From Niabella sp. (GTDB taxonomy: Bacteria; Bacteroidota; Bacteroidia; Chitinophagales; Chitinophagaceae), in the NCBI GenBank assembly GCA_027493055.1, contig JAPUDO010000060.1:1-64000 (forward strand): a DNA stretch of 64,000 bases. The letters run 5' to 3'. Positions 17,791 through 27,003 of this stretch are shown in pieces. The notes under the pieces were generated by a model. The model did not search any database and was not told the DNA's origin. It saw nothing but the letters and a program-made list of their open reading frames with translations. Within the stretch, counting starts at the first letter, position 1; every line of letters begins with the position of its first letter. Made by a program: the position numbers and the translations under genes.

Positions 17791-20082
17791 ATGAAGAAAA
17801 TTAGTCTTTTTGCCGTATTGGCTACTATCATTCTGATACTTGCCTATAAAAACGGTTTTTCGGGAAGAACGCAAAGTGAAGACACGGCAGCGGTTCTGCG
17901 AACCGTTAATATGGAGCCACCGCAATTAAAACCATTGCCGGTAGTGACTAAAGAGGAATATGAAGCGGGAAATGTGATGCCCGGAGATCATACCCAGCAT
18001 ATGTTGGGTGTAAGCTACTGCGAATCTGATCCTGATCGTATATATATGGGGCAGGATGTAAGTAATGTATGGGTGTCGCGGGATTTTGGCCAGAACTGGT
18101 TCAATCTTCAGAACAAGGGCCTTGGCAGTCATTTTGTAATGTCAGTGGAAACGGACCCGCTGGACAAGAACCGGGTGCTTGCCGCTGTTCAGTGCAGGAT
18201 ATATGATATGGCGAATGCAGGTGAACAGGGCATTTATCTTTCAAAGGATGGGGGCATTAATTGGAAGAAGAGCGAGAGCAGAAAAAAACTGGGAGAAATA
18301 AGAGGCAGCACCCGCCTGATCGCGTATGCACCTACTTCAAAAGATGTCGCAAAGGGCTATGCTACCCGGTGGTATGCAGCATTTAGCCAGTATCGGAATA
18401 AAAAAGAAGGGCTGGCATCAGATGATGGCTTGCTTTATTCTGATAATGGTGGTGAGTCGTGGACCGAGGTCAGGAAATTGCCTGAGACACTTTTTGGATC
18501 TCAGATCAGGGGTATAAAAGTGCATACCACGAAGAAGGATGAGGTATTTATTTATGGCAATAAAGGATTATTCCGGTTCGAAGATGCAACGAACCCCAGG
18601 GGCGCCTATACCAAACTAAGCGGGCGCGGCGGATTGCCCGAAGGAGATATCTGGGGAGAGTTGTACCAATCGGATAATGGGTTGGTATTAATTGTTGCGG
18701 TTGCCGGAAATGGGATATATAAATCCACTGATGGCGGTACACGCTGGAGCTCATTATACCAATGGCCGTATATCAATTATTGCTATATTAATAAAAAGTT
18801 TCCTGATAAGATTTTTGCAGTGCCGTCAGAAAAAAGCGGCCAGCAAATTCATATCAGCAGCAATGGCGGGCAAAGCTGGGAAACACCTCAGTCTGTTACC
18901 TACAGGCCGGGTTATACAGGAGGATGGAGCACGTTACTGAATGGACAATTTACGTATATCTTGCCCGATCCGCGGAACGTGAACAGGGTATTTATTCACA
19001 CTAAATCCAAAAACTTTCGGTCTGTGGACGGTGGAAAAAACTGGACAGTGTCCGATAATGGATACAATGGCGCTTCTCATATTGCTGCAGAGCAAATGTT
19101 TGATCCCACAAACCCAGACAGGTTTGCTTACTTTATGACTGACCGCGGGGCAGTGGTTACTACCAATAGAGGCAGATGGTTTAGCGGCGCCGATTTAAAG
19201 CCCAAGCAATATGGTCTTACCTGGAAGAGCGCCATAGCCGGGGCATTAAGGCCGGGTTGCGACACGATTCTTGCCTGCATCAATACTGGTACCGTGGGGA
19301 AACTGTTTCTATCGCCCGATAATGGCCAAAGCTGGCACCTAGTAAGCGATGGAAATAAACCCAGGATGGTGGTTGCTTATGACTTGCAGGATCCGAATTT
19401 TTGTTATCAGTGGAGAGAGCGATCGTTTGATGGAGGTAAAACCTGGGAACCGCTGACTAATATGCCGGCCAATACCATTATTTGCGGGGTCTCCCGCTCT
19501 AACGGTAAAGTATTATATGCCATGGATATTGATGGCAGCCGGAAAAAAATATGGAGATCAACAGATAGGGGAAATAGCTGGGGAAACCCTGTGATTACGG
19601 CATCCTGGGAGCTAACCACACCGGGACCTGATAAACACCTGTTTACTTTTAATATAGATCCTGTGAACGAAAATGTTGTGTACACCAGTAGCGCAAATGG
19701 CCAGGTTACCCGGTGGGATCTCAGTAAGGCAGCTCCTGTATCAGAACAGATTACTTTTCCCGGCAGCGGGGAGCATCATTTCTTTATTAACTTCTTTGCA
19801 ATTGATCCCCGGCATCCTGAAGTGATGTATGCCATTAACCAGCGGGCCAATACCGGCAATAAATTTTTCCGATCCAGCGACGGTGGCCAACACTGGCAAA
19901 ATATCAGCAGGTTTATTCCACAGGGGTCGATTAAGGGAATCGCTGTTTCACCGATTACCGGTGAAGTGTATACATCCGGTGAAAATGGTTCAATAGTAAT
20001 ACTGCCGCCTTATCCTGCCAGTAATACAGCATATGCCTGGATTCCGTACACCATGAATGTTCTTTATGAACCTTATAATTAA
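17791..20082 (+). CDS. Asp-box (BNR) double beta-propeller protein, copy 2
   Basis: A 763-residue paralogue of the preceding gene, with the same motif PGDHTQHM near residue 65, the same MGQDVSNVWVSRD segment and ten Asp boxes (SRDFGQNW, SKDGGINW, SDNGGESW, STDGGTRW, SSNGGQSW, SVDGGKNW, SPDNGQSW, SFDGGKTW, STDRGNSW, SSDGGQHW). Unlike copy 1 it lacks a lipobox and the acidic linker; its N-terminus (ISLFAVLATIILILAY) looks like a signal peptide or an anchor. The pair may therefore work in two places, copy 1 on the cell surface and copy 2 in the periplasm (inference). The function is not recognised; a GH74-like or sortilin-like fold is the best description. Confidence 0.8.
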   Translation: MKKISLFAVLATIILILAYKNGFSGRTQSEDTAAVLRTVNMEPPQLKPLPVVTKEEYEAGNVMPGDHTQHMLGVSYCESDPDRIYMGQDVSNVWVSRDFGQNWFNLQNKGLGSHFVMSVETDPLDKNRVLAAVQCRIYDMANAGEQGIYLSKDGGINWKKSESRKKLGEIRGSTRLIAYAPTSKDVAKGYATRWYAAFSQYRNKKEGLASDDGLLYSDNGGESWTEVRKLPETLFGSQIRGIKVHTTKKDEVFIYGNKGLFRFEDATNPRGAYTKLSGRGGLPEGDIWGELYQSDNGLVLIVAVAGNGIYKSTDGGTRWSSLYQWPYINYCYINKKFPDKIFAVPSEKSGQQIHISSNGGQSWETPQSVTYRPGYTGGWSTLLNGQFTYILPDPRNVNRVFIHTKSKNFRSVDGGKNWTVSDNGYNGASHIAAEQMFDPTNPDRFAYFMTDRGAVVTTNRGRWFSGADLKPKQYGLTWKSAIAGALRPGCDTILACINTGTVGKLFLSPDNGQSWHLVSDGNKPRMVVAYDLQDPNFCYQWRERSFDGGKTWEPLTNMPANTIICGVSRSNGKVLYAMDIDGSRKKIWRSTDRGNSWGNPVITASWELTTPGPDKHLFTFNIDPVNENVVYTSSANGQVTRWDLSKAAPVSEQITFPGSGEHHFFINFFAIDPRHPEVMYAINQRANTGNKFFRSSDGGQHWQNISRFIPQGSIKGIAVSPITGEVYTSGENGSIVILPPYPASNTAYAWIPYTMNVLYEPYN

Positions 20083-20133
20083 AGTAACAGGGCCAGGCGG
20101 CGCTATAACGCTTTTTAAATAAATTTTTAAAAG

Positions 20134-20967
20134 ATGCAAATACGATTTTTATTCCTGTCTTTTTTGGTGCTGATGATGAATAGCCTGTTTAGCCAGAAGA
20201 CAGCAGTGTATAAAACAGTCGGTAATACTGATCTGAAAATGGCAGTTTATGAGCCGCCCGGCTTTGATAAACATAAGAAATATAAAGCGATGGTGTTTTT
20301 CTTTGGAGGAGGCTGGACAAAAGGAAGCTATGCGCAGTTCAAATTACATGCCGCCTGGTTTGCGGAAAAAGGGCTGGTTTGTTTTTTACCCGATTACCGG
20401 GTAGAGAGCCGGAATCACACAACTCCCTTTGAAGCATTGAAAGATGCAAAAACTGCGATACGATTTATTAAGCAAAATGCAGACCGGTTTCATATTGATA
20501 GCGCTAAGATAATAGCTTCAGGAGGCTCTGCCGGCGGGCAGCTTGCTGCTGCAACAGCACTTATAACAGATTACAATGAAGATACAGATAACCTGGCAAT
20601 CAGCCCGGTTCCTGATGCGCTGATCCTGTTTAACCCGGTGATAGATAACGGCCCCGGGGGATTCGGCTTTGAAAGGATAGGAGAAGCCTATCTTAAATTT
20701 TCTCCCTTACATAACATCAGGAAAGGAGCACCGCCTACTTTAATCATGCTGGGTAAAAAAGATCATCTGATTCCTGTGGCAGCTGCCGAATATTATAAAA
20801 CGGTGATGGAAAAAGTGGGCAGCAGGTGTGATCTTGTATTGTATGATAATGCAGGTCATGGCTTTTTTAATCAAAACGCAAAGAATGATAATCCCTTTTA
20901 CCAGGAAACCCTCAATGAAGCCGAACGGTTTTTAAAGTCTTTGGGATATATATCAGCAGCAAAGTAA
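20134..20967 (+). CDS. Secreted alpha/beta-hydrolase, candidate carbohydrate esterase
   Basis: A 277-residue hydrolase with signal peptide residues 1-20. The catalytic triad is visible: Ser132 in GGSAGG, Asp210 in GKKDHLIP and His242 in NAGHGFF. FFGGGW near residue 54 provides the oxyanion loop. It resembles BD-FAE-like and lipase/esterase families that remove acetyl or other acyl groups from plant or algal glycans. Its position between propeller proteins and a sulfatase suggests it clears ester substituents before the glycosidases act (inference). The acyl group cannot be inferred. The A/T-rich leader TAAATAAATTTTTAAAAG before the ATG is typical for genes in this window. Confidence 0.85.
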   Translation: MQIRFLFLSFLVLMMNSLFSQKTAVYKTVGNTDLKMAVYEPPGFDKHKKYKAMVFFFGGGWTKGSYAQFKLHAAWFAEKGLVCFLPDYRVESRNHTTPFEALKDAKTAIRFIKQNADRFHIDSAKIIASGGSAGGQLAAATALITDYNEDTDNLAISPVPDALILFNPVIDNGPGGFGFERIGEAYLKFSPLHNIRKGAPPTLIMLGKKDHLIPVAAAEYYKTVMEKVGSRCDLVLYDNAGHGFFNQNAKNDNPFYQETLNEAERFLKSLGYISAAK

Positions 20968-21015
20968 AAGTGAATGAGTAAAAAAGAAATTGGGTAAATT
21001 TTAAATAAATATGAA

Positions 21016-22620
21016 ATGAAAAAAGCAGCAATTTTATTAGTATTACTTGCAACGTTTAGCGTTACGTATAGTCAGCAAAAAAAAGCCGGCCAGCAGCCTC
21101 CCAATATTATTTATATTATGAGCGATGACCACGGCTACCAGGCCATCAGCGCTTATGGCTATGGTTTGAATGAGACGCCGAATATAGACCGTCTTGCAAA
21201 AGAAGGTGCATTATTTACAACTGCCTGTGTTACCAATTCCTTGTGTGCGCCCAGCCGGGCGGTAATGCTTACAGGCAAGCATAGCTTTATCAATGGAAAG
21301 GTTGATAATGTATCTCACTTCGACTGGAACCAGGATAATTTCCCCAAGCTGCTTCAGAAAGCCGGTTATCAAACTGCAATGGTAGGAAAAATTCATATGG
21401 ACGGATTGCCACAGGGTTTTGACTATTCGGCAGTGCTGCCTGACCAGGGAGATTATTACAATCCGGATTTTATTATCAATGGCGTTAAGCAGCAGATCCA
21501 CGGCCACGTAACAGAGATTACTACAGACCTGACGTTGAAGTGGCTGAAAGAGCGGGATAAAACCAAACCCTTTTGCCTGCTCTATCATCAGAAAGCGCCA
21601 CATCGCCCATGGCAACCTACCGAACGGTACTATAAAGAATATACAAAGAAAACCTTTAAGGAACCTGGAAGCCTGTTCGATGATTATAAGGGCCGGGGTA
21701 CAGCAGCCAAAGCTGCTGAAATGAATATTCTTAAAGATATGAACTGGGCAGATGATGATAAGATAAAACCGGCAATATTGAATGAGTTGGGTCTTCGTTC
21801 CTTGATAAAATGGGACACGTTATCTTATAACAGGAGCCTGGGGAGGATGGATGCAGCACAGCGTGCTGCCTGGGACGCCGTTTATGATCCGATTAATGAG
21901 GATTTCAGAAAACGCTATCCCACCATGTCTGAAAAAGACCTGATGCACTGGCGTTACCAGCGCTATTTACAGGATTATCTGGGAACGGTAGCTTCAGTAG
22001 ATGACGGAGTGGGTGAAGTGCTGGATTATTTAGATAAGAACGGGCTGGCAGAAAATACAATCGTCATCTATACTTCAGACCAGGGTTTTTATATGGGCGA
22101 GCATGGATGGTTTGACAAGCGTTTTATGTACGAGGAATCGCTAAAAACACCCTTGTTGATCCGTTATCCCAAAGAGATTAAAGCGGGTACAAAGATTAAT
22201 TCAATGGTGCAGAACCTGGATTTTGCTCCTACTTTTCTTGATTATGCAGGAGCAAAGATTCCGGCTGATATGCAGGGCCAATCCTTCAGGAAGCTGATAG
22301 CCGGTAAAACTGCCAAATGGCGGGATGCTGTTTATTATACCTATTATGAGTATCCGTCCATACACATGGTAAAACGCCATTATGGAATTCGTACCAGCCG
22401 GTATAAGCTGATGCATTTTTATTATGATATTGATGAATGGGAATTATATGATCTGCAAAAAGATCCGCAAGAAATGCATAATCTGTATAACGATCCTTCT
22501 TATAGTAAGGTAAGGAAAGATATGCACAGGAAGCTTGATAAATTAAGAAAAAAATACAGGGATAGTGATGCAAATGACCAGAAGTATATCAAAAATTACT
22601 TATCCACGCTAAAGAAATAA
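21016..22620 (+). CDS. S1 sulfatase, N-acetylglucosamine-6-sulfatase-like
   Basis: A 534-residue sulfatase with signal peptide residues 1-19, SDDHGYQAISAYG (Asp37/Asp38), CAPSR at Cys77, MTGKHSF-type continuation (LTGKHSFINGK), and TSDQGFYMGEHGW at Asp355/Gln356. The SDDHGYQAIS opening and the HQKAPHRPW segment are characteristic of the S1_11-type sulfatases, whose known members act on 6-O-sulfated N-acetylglucosamine; whether this one does is inference. It is the last of seven sulfatases in the window and lies next to a GH3 gene 21 bp downstream. The ATG at 21011 is in another frame; the start at 21016 is set by the signal peptide. Confidence 0.92.
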   Translation: MKKAAILLVLLATFSVTYSQQKKAGQQPPNIIYIMSDDHGYQAISAYGYGLNETPNIDRLAKEGALFTTACVTNSLCAPSRAVMLTGKHSFINGKVDNVSHFDWNQDNFPKLLQKAGYQTAMVGKIHMDGLPQGFDYSAVLPDQGDYYNPDFIINGVKQQIHGHVTEITTDLTLKWLKERDKTKPFCLLYHQKAPHRPWQPTERYYKEYTKKTFKEPGSLFDDYKGRGTAAKAAEMNILKDMNWADDDKIKPAILNELGLRSLIKWDTLSYNRSLGRMDAAQRAAWDAVYDPINEDFRKRYPTMSEKDLMHWRYQRYLQDYLGTVASVDDGVGEVLDYLDKNGLAENTIVIYTSDQGFYMGEHGWFDKRFMYEESLKTPLLIRYPKEIKAGTKINSMVQNLDFAPTFLDYAGAKIPADMQGQSFRKLIAGKTAKWRDAVYYTYYEYPSIHMVKRHYGIRTSRYKLMHFYYDIDEWELYDLQKDPQEMHNLYNDPSYSKVRKDMHRKLDKLRKKYRDSDANDQKYIKNYLSTLKK

Positions 22621-22641
22621 GAGAAGCTGTAAAAAAAATCA

Positions 22642-24807
22642 ATGAAAATGATAATCATCAGAAACCTTGCGCTCAGTGCATTGGGGTTTATATGTATGTG
22701 CATAGCTGCACAAGGGCAGAGCAGTAATCAAAACGAAGCAAAAATCGAACATCTCATTAAGCAAATGACGCTGGAGGAAAAGATCGGTATGATCCATGCT
22801 AATTCGTCGTTTACATCGGCAGGCGTTCCTCGGCTGCGAATTCCGGAGCTTACTATGTCTGACGGGCCGCATGGTGTGCGTCCCGAGCATGGTCGCGACT
22901 GGGAGCTGGATAATAAAGGGGGCGATTCTTCTACTTATCTGCCGGTAGGTATAACGCTGGCTTCAACCTGGAATCCCGCATTGGGTTATGCCTTTGGTGC
23001 CGTGCTTGGCAGTGAAGCGGCTTACAGGGGTAAAGATGTAATACTGGGCCCGGGTATTAATATTATGCGTACGCCGCTTAACGGAAGGAATTTTGAATAC
23101 CTGGGAGAAGATCCTTACCTGATCTCGAAGATGGCAACAGGATATATTAAGGGAGTGCAGGATCAGGGCGTTTCGGCATGTGTTAAACATTACTTGGCCA
23201 ATAACCAGGAATTTCTCCGGGGGGAGATCAATGTTGAAATGAGCGAGCGGGCGCTGAGGGAAATTTACCTTCCGGGCTTTAAGGCAGCGGTAATGGAGGG
23301 CGGTGTCAATACGCTTATGGGAGCTTACAACAAATTCAGAGGGGAATATTGCACATACAACAACTATCTGATCAATAAGATCCTTAAGCAAGAATGGAAG
23401 TTTACGGGCGCGGTAATAAGCGACTGGGGCGCCATCCACAGTACAAAAGAGGCGCTGCTTGGCGGGGCCGATTTGGAAATGGGAACGGATCTTTCTATGT
23501 TGCCAAACCCTGATTATAATAAATTCTTCTTTGCCAATGATGCGTTGAAAATGGTGCGCAGCGGCGAAGTAACCGAATCTGTTATTGATGATAAAGTACG
23601 GCGCATATTAAGAGTGATGTTCAAAACGCAGATGTTTGATAAACGGAAAGCAGGGGCACATAGTACCGCGGAGCATGCAGCTGTAGCAAAAAAGGTAGCT
23701 GAAGAAGGCATTATATTGCTCCGGAATAATAAAGGAGTGCTGCCTTTGAACAAACAGGCTGTTAAAACAATCGCGGTGATCGGTGCCAATGCGAACCGGG
23801 AAAATGCAATGGGTGGCGGCAGTTCACAAGTACGGGCACCATATGAAATTACGCCGTTGAAAGGGCTGCAAAATTATGCCGGCAATCATATAAATATTCT
23901 TTTTGAGCAGGGCTATACTATAGCGAAAGGTGCAAAGCCAGATGCTGCGCTTATTAAAAAAGCGGTTGAAGCTGCTAAGCGTTCAGACGTTGCAATTATT
24001 GTAGGTGGATGGACACATGGATATGATTATAGTGTATGGGATGATAATGCCTATGATGCAGAAGGTCGTGATAAACCGGATATGAACTTGCCATTTGGTC
24101 AGGATCAGCTTATAAAAGCCGTAGCTGGTGCCAATCCAAATATAGTAGTGGTGCTATACGGAGGCGGTCCTGCTGATATGACGCAATGGGTGGATAAGGT
24201 GAAAGGAATTATACAGGCTGGTTATCCCGGACAGGAAGGCGGTAATGCCTTAGCAGCAATTATTTTCGGTGAGGTAAACCCTTCGGGCAGGCTTACAGTG
24301 ACCTTTCCGAAAAAGCTGGCAGATGTACCCGCTCATAAACTGGGCGAGTATCCCGGCGATAGCATTAATGTGCATTATAACGACGATATTTTTGTGGGTT
24401 ACCGCTATTATGATACTTACAACGTGGAGCCGCTCTTCCCGTTTGGTCATGGTTTATCCTATACTGCATTTAAATACAGCAACCTTTCTGCAACCATCCA
24501 AAATGGAAAGGCAACGGTTACGGTTCGTATACAAAATACAGGCTCCAGGCCAGGGGCTGAAGTAGTGCAGTTATATGTAAAAGATGTTCAGTCGTCAGTG
24601 AAACGACCGGATAAAGAATTAAAAGCATTTGAAAAAACATTCCTGTTACCAGGGCAATCCAAAGACATCAGCTTCGAGCTGGGAAGTGAGGCCTTTAGCT
24701 TTTTTGATGATGGGAAAATGCAGTGGGTAAAGGAGCCGGGCGAATTCGAGATTCTGGTGGGCTCATCTTCCCGGGATATAAGGGCTCACCGTACTATAAA
24801 GCTATAA
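22642..24807 (+). CDS. GH3 beta-glycosidase (copy 1)
   Basis: A 721-residue secreted retaining glycosidase (beta-glucosidase, beta-xylosidase or beta-N-acetylhexosaminidase range). Signal peptide residues 1-25. The GH3 N-terminal barrel holds SDGPHGVR, GRNFEYLGEDPYL, KHYLANNQE and the nucleophile Asp261 in VISDWGA. The (alpha/beta)6 sandwich domain follows (EEGIILLRNNKGVLPL, IAVIGANA), and a fibronectin-III-like domain closes the protein (NTGSRPGAEVVQLYV). The second GH3 gene at 29116 has a different arrangement of motifs and is not a recent duplicate. KHYLANNQE, rather than a hexosaminidase-type KH(F/G)PG(H), argues for a beta-glucosidase or beta-xylosidase role. Confidence 0.92.
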   Translation: MKMIIIRNLALSALGFICMCIAAQGQSSNQNEAKIEHLIKQMTLEEKIGMIHANSSFTSAGVPRLRIPELTMSDGPHGVRPEHGRDWELDNKGGDSSTYLPVGITLASTWNPALGYAFGAVLGSEAAYRGKDVILGPGINIMRTPLNGRNFEYLGEDPYLISKMATGYIKGVQDQGVSACVKHYLANNQEFLRGEINVEMSERALREIYLPGFKAAVMEGGVNTLMGAYNKFRGEYCTYNNYLINKILKQEWKFTGAVISDWGAIHSTKEALLGGADLEMGTDLSMLPNPDYNKFFFANDALKMVRSGEVTESVIDDKVRRILRVMFKTQMFDKRKAGAHSTAEHAAVAKKVAEEGIILLRNNKGVLPLNKQAVKTIAVIGANANRENAMGGGSSQVRAPYEITPLKGLQNYAGNHINILFEQGYTIAKGAKPDAALIKKAVEAAKRSDVAIIVGGWTHGYDYSVWDDNAYDAEGRDKPDMNLPFGQDQLIKAVAGANPNIVVVLYGGGPADMTQWVDKVKGIIQAGYPGQEGGNALAAIIFGEVNPSGRLTVTFPKKLADVPAHKLGEYPGDSINVHYNDDIFVGYRYYDTYNVEPLFPFGHGLSYTAFKYSNLSATIQNGKATVTVRIQNTGSRPGAEVVQLYVKDVQSSVKRPDKELKAFEKTFLLPGQSKDISFELGSEAFSFFDDGKMQWVKEPGEFEILVGSSSRDIRAHRTIKL

Positions 24808-24847
24808 TAGGTAACGCAGTTGTAATACCAGTAAAAGTGTTTCAAAA

Positions 24848-26983
24848 ATGAATAAGAGAAAATATACAGGCGGACACAGGTTAAAATGTAAGCTGATCAT
24901 CGCGCTTATTTTTATCGGCGTCATGATACCAGGGGCAAAAGCCCAGGATACAAAAGGTATTTTTTCCAAATGGAATTATATCAAAGGCAGCAATCAGTCT
25001 CTTTATGGATATTTAGCGGATAACGCCATACAGAAACTGAATGAAAGGAAAAAGCAGATTGATGGTTTATCATCTGAAAAAGATTGGGTGAAAAGGCAGC
25101 AGCAGGTAAAGCAGGCTTACGCGCAGGTATTGGGAGCCTTTCCTGCCAAAACACCGCTGAATGCTGTGGTTACGGGAACACTACAAAATGAAGAGGTAAA
25201 GGTTGAAAAAATATATTTTGAATCTTTACCCGGTTATTATGTTACCGCCGCGCTGTTTCTGCCCGTTGATAGGAAAGGAAAACTTCCAGCCATTCTATTT
25301 TGTTCCGGGCATAGTAAATCTGGTTTTCGCAGTTGGTCTTACCAGAACTCGATACTCAATTTAGTGAAAAAAGGGTTCGCTGTATTTGCCTTTGATCCTA
25401 TAGGACAGGGCGAGCGCAGGCAATTTTCGAATGATGAAAAACGCAAATTATTCAGCACAACACAGGATCATTCTTATCCCGGCAACCAGGTATTTCTTAC
25501 CGGCAGATCACCGGCTTACTATTTTATCTGGGATGGAATACGCGCTATCGATTACCTGTACAGCCGGCCCGATATAGATACAGCCCGCATCGGGGTCACC
25601 GGCAGATCCGGTGGCGGCACGCAAACTGCGTATATTGCTGCGTTTGACAGTAGAATCAAAGCGGCTGCGCCCGAATGTTATGTTACCAGTTTTGAAAAAT
25701 TGCTAATGTCCATGGGGCCGCAGGATGCGGAGCAAAATCTTACAGGCGGAATTGCTGCCGGTCTGGATATACCCGATCTGCTTATTTCGTTTGCACCCAG
25801 GCCTATGCTGCTGGTAACCACCACAAGGGACATTTTCAGTATACAGGGTGCAAGAGATGCTTTTAAAGAAGCAAAACATGCTTATGCTTACTTAGGCAAA
25901 CCGGATAATATGAATATGACGGAAGATGATGCAGCGCATATGTCCACCCCCAAGAACAGGGAAGCTATTAATCGCTTCTTTCAAAAGTACCTGCAAAACC
26001 CCGGCAGTGCTGAAGATGAAAAGGTTGATATTTTTAAGCCGGAAGACCTGCAGGTAACTCCCGGTGGCAATGTATATACATCTTTAGGTGGTGATAATTT
26101 GCAAACGCTTGCGCAGAAATATACACAACAGTTAATAAAGAATCGTGTTCCTGCTAATGGAATAGAAGAATTGAAAAAGCGTGTTATGGGTACCACAGGA
26201 TTTCATCCGCCAAAGATTGCAGCGGCTTGTATCTTTTCCGGAAGAGATCACCGAAAACAATATGCTATCGAATCTTATTTAATAGAAACGCCAGGAGGAT
26301 ATTACCTTCCTTTTTACTGCTTGAAACCATCAGGCGCTAATAAAAAAGATAAAGCTGTTTTATTACTGGATGACCGGGGAAAAACAGAAGCAATTAAAGA
26401 AGGTGCACTGGCAGATTCATTGGCGCTGGCTGGATATGAAGTGGTAGTGCCCGACCTGAGCGGCTTTGGCGAGCTGGGGAATGGCTATATAAAAGGTGGT
26501 GACTCCTATGTAGATGCTATTCCATTAAACCTTTGGTATATGAGTATTTTGGTCAACCAATCCCTGCTGGGTGTGCGGATGAATGAACTGTCTGTGCTGG
26601 TGGATTGGATAAAAACAAACCAGAATGAGATAGAAGGTATAGCAAAAGGTGTACTGACAACAGATTTGTTACATCTTGCATTCATGCGCAGCAATGATAT
26701 ACGATCGTTATTATTGATTAATCCGCTGATCTCTGTTCAGTCCCTTATTGAAACGCGGGAGTATAAAACTCAGTATATACTTTCTTCGGTTGCCGGCTCC
26801 ATAAGACAGTATGATTTGTGTGATTTGATCAATGCATACGCGCAAAAGAACAGGCTGCTTCTCCTGAATCCCCGGAACGGGGCAGGAGCAATAATAACCG
26901 AACAGCAGGGCGAACAAATTAAAAAATATGGTATACACCCAGGTAGCTTGCTGACGGTGAAGTATAGCAGTGAATGGTTTTAA
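24848..26983 (+). CDS. Two-domain alpha/beta-hydrolase, acetyl-xylan-esterase-like
   Basis: A 711-residue secreted protein with two hydrolase-fold halves. After a signal peptide ending near GAKAQ (residue 33), the first half has the nucleophile elbow GRSGGG with Ser254, and DPIGQGERRQF and SYPGN of the acetyl-xylan esterase / dienelactone-hydrolase type. The second half (from about residue 470) keeps the beginning of a hydrolase fold (AVLLLDDRGKTEA, PDLSGFGELGNG) but has IAKGVLTTD where a G-x-S-x-G would stand, so it looks catalytically dead and may shape or bind substrate. It probably removes acyl esters from the glycan. The exact carbohydrate esterase family is not certain. Confidence 0.75.
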   Translation: MNKRKYTGGHRLKCKLIIALIFIGVMIPGAKAQDTKGIFSKWNYIKGSNQSLYGYLADNAIQKLNERKKQIDGLSSEKDWVKRQQQVKQAYAQVLGAFPAKTPLNAVVTGTLQNEEVKVEKIYFESLPGYYVTAALFLPVDRKGKLPAILFCSGHSKSGFRSWSYQNSILNLVKKGFAVFAFDPIGQGERRQFSNDEKRKLFSTTQDHSYPGNQVFLTGRSPAYYFIWDGIRAIDYLYSRPDIDTARIGVTGRSGGGTQTAYIAAFDSRIKAAAPECYVTSFEKLLMSMGPQDAEQNLTGGIAAGLDIPDLLISFAPRPMLLVTTTRDIFSIQGARDAFKEAKHAYAYLGKPDNMNMTEDDAAHMSTPKNREAINRFFQKYLQNPGSAEDEKVDIFKPEDLQVTPGGNVYTSLGGDNLQTLAQKYTQQLIKNRVPANGIEELKKRVMGTTGFHPPKIAAACIFSGRDHRKQYAIESYLIETPGGYYLPFYCLKPSGANKKDKAVLLLDDRGKTEAIKEGALADSLALAGYEVVVPDLSGFGELGNGYIKGGDSYVDAIPLNLWYMSILVNQSLLGVRMNELSVLVDWIKTNQNEIEGIAKGVLTTDLLHLAFMRSNDIRSLLLINPLISVQSLIETREYKTQYILSSVAGSIRQYDLCDLINAYAQKNRLLLLNPRNGAGAIITEQQGEQIKKYGIHPGSLLTVKYSSEWF

Positions 26984-27003
26984 CTCATGAGTAAAAAATA
27001 ATT

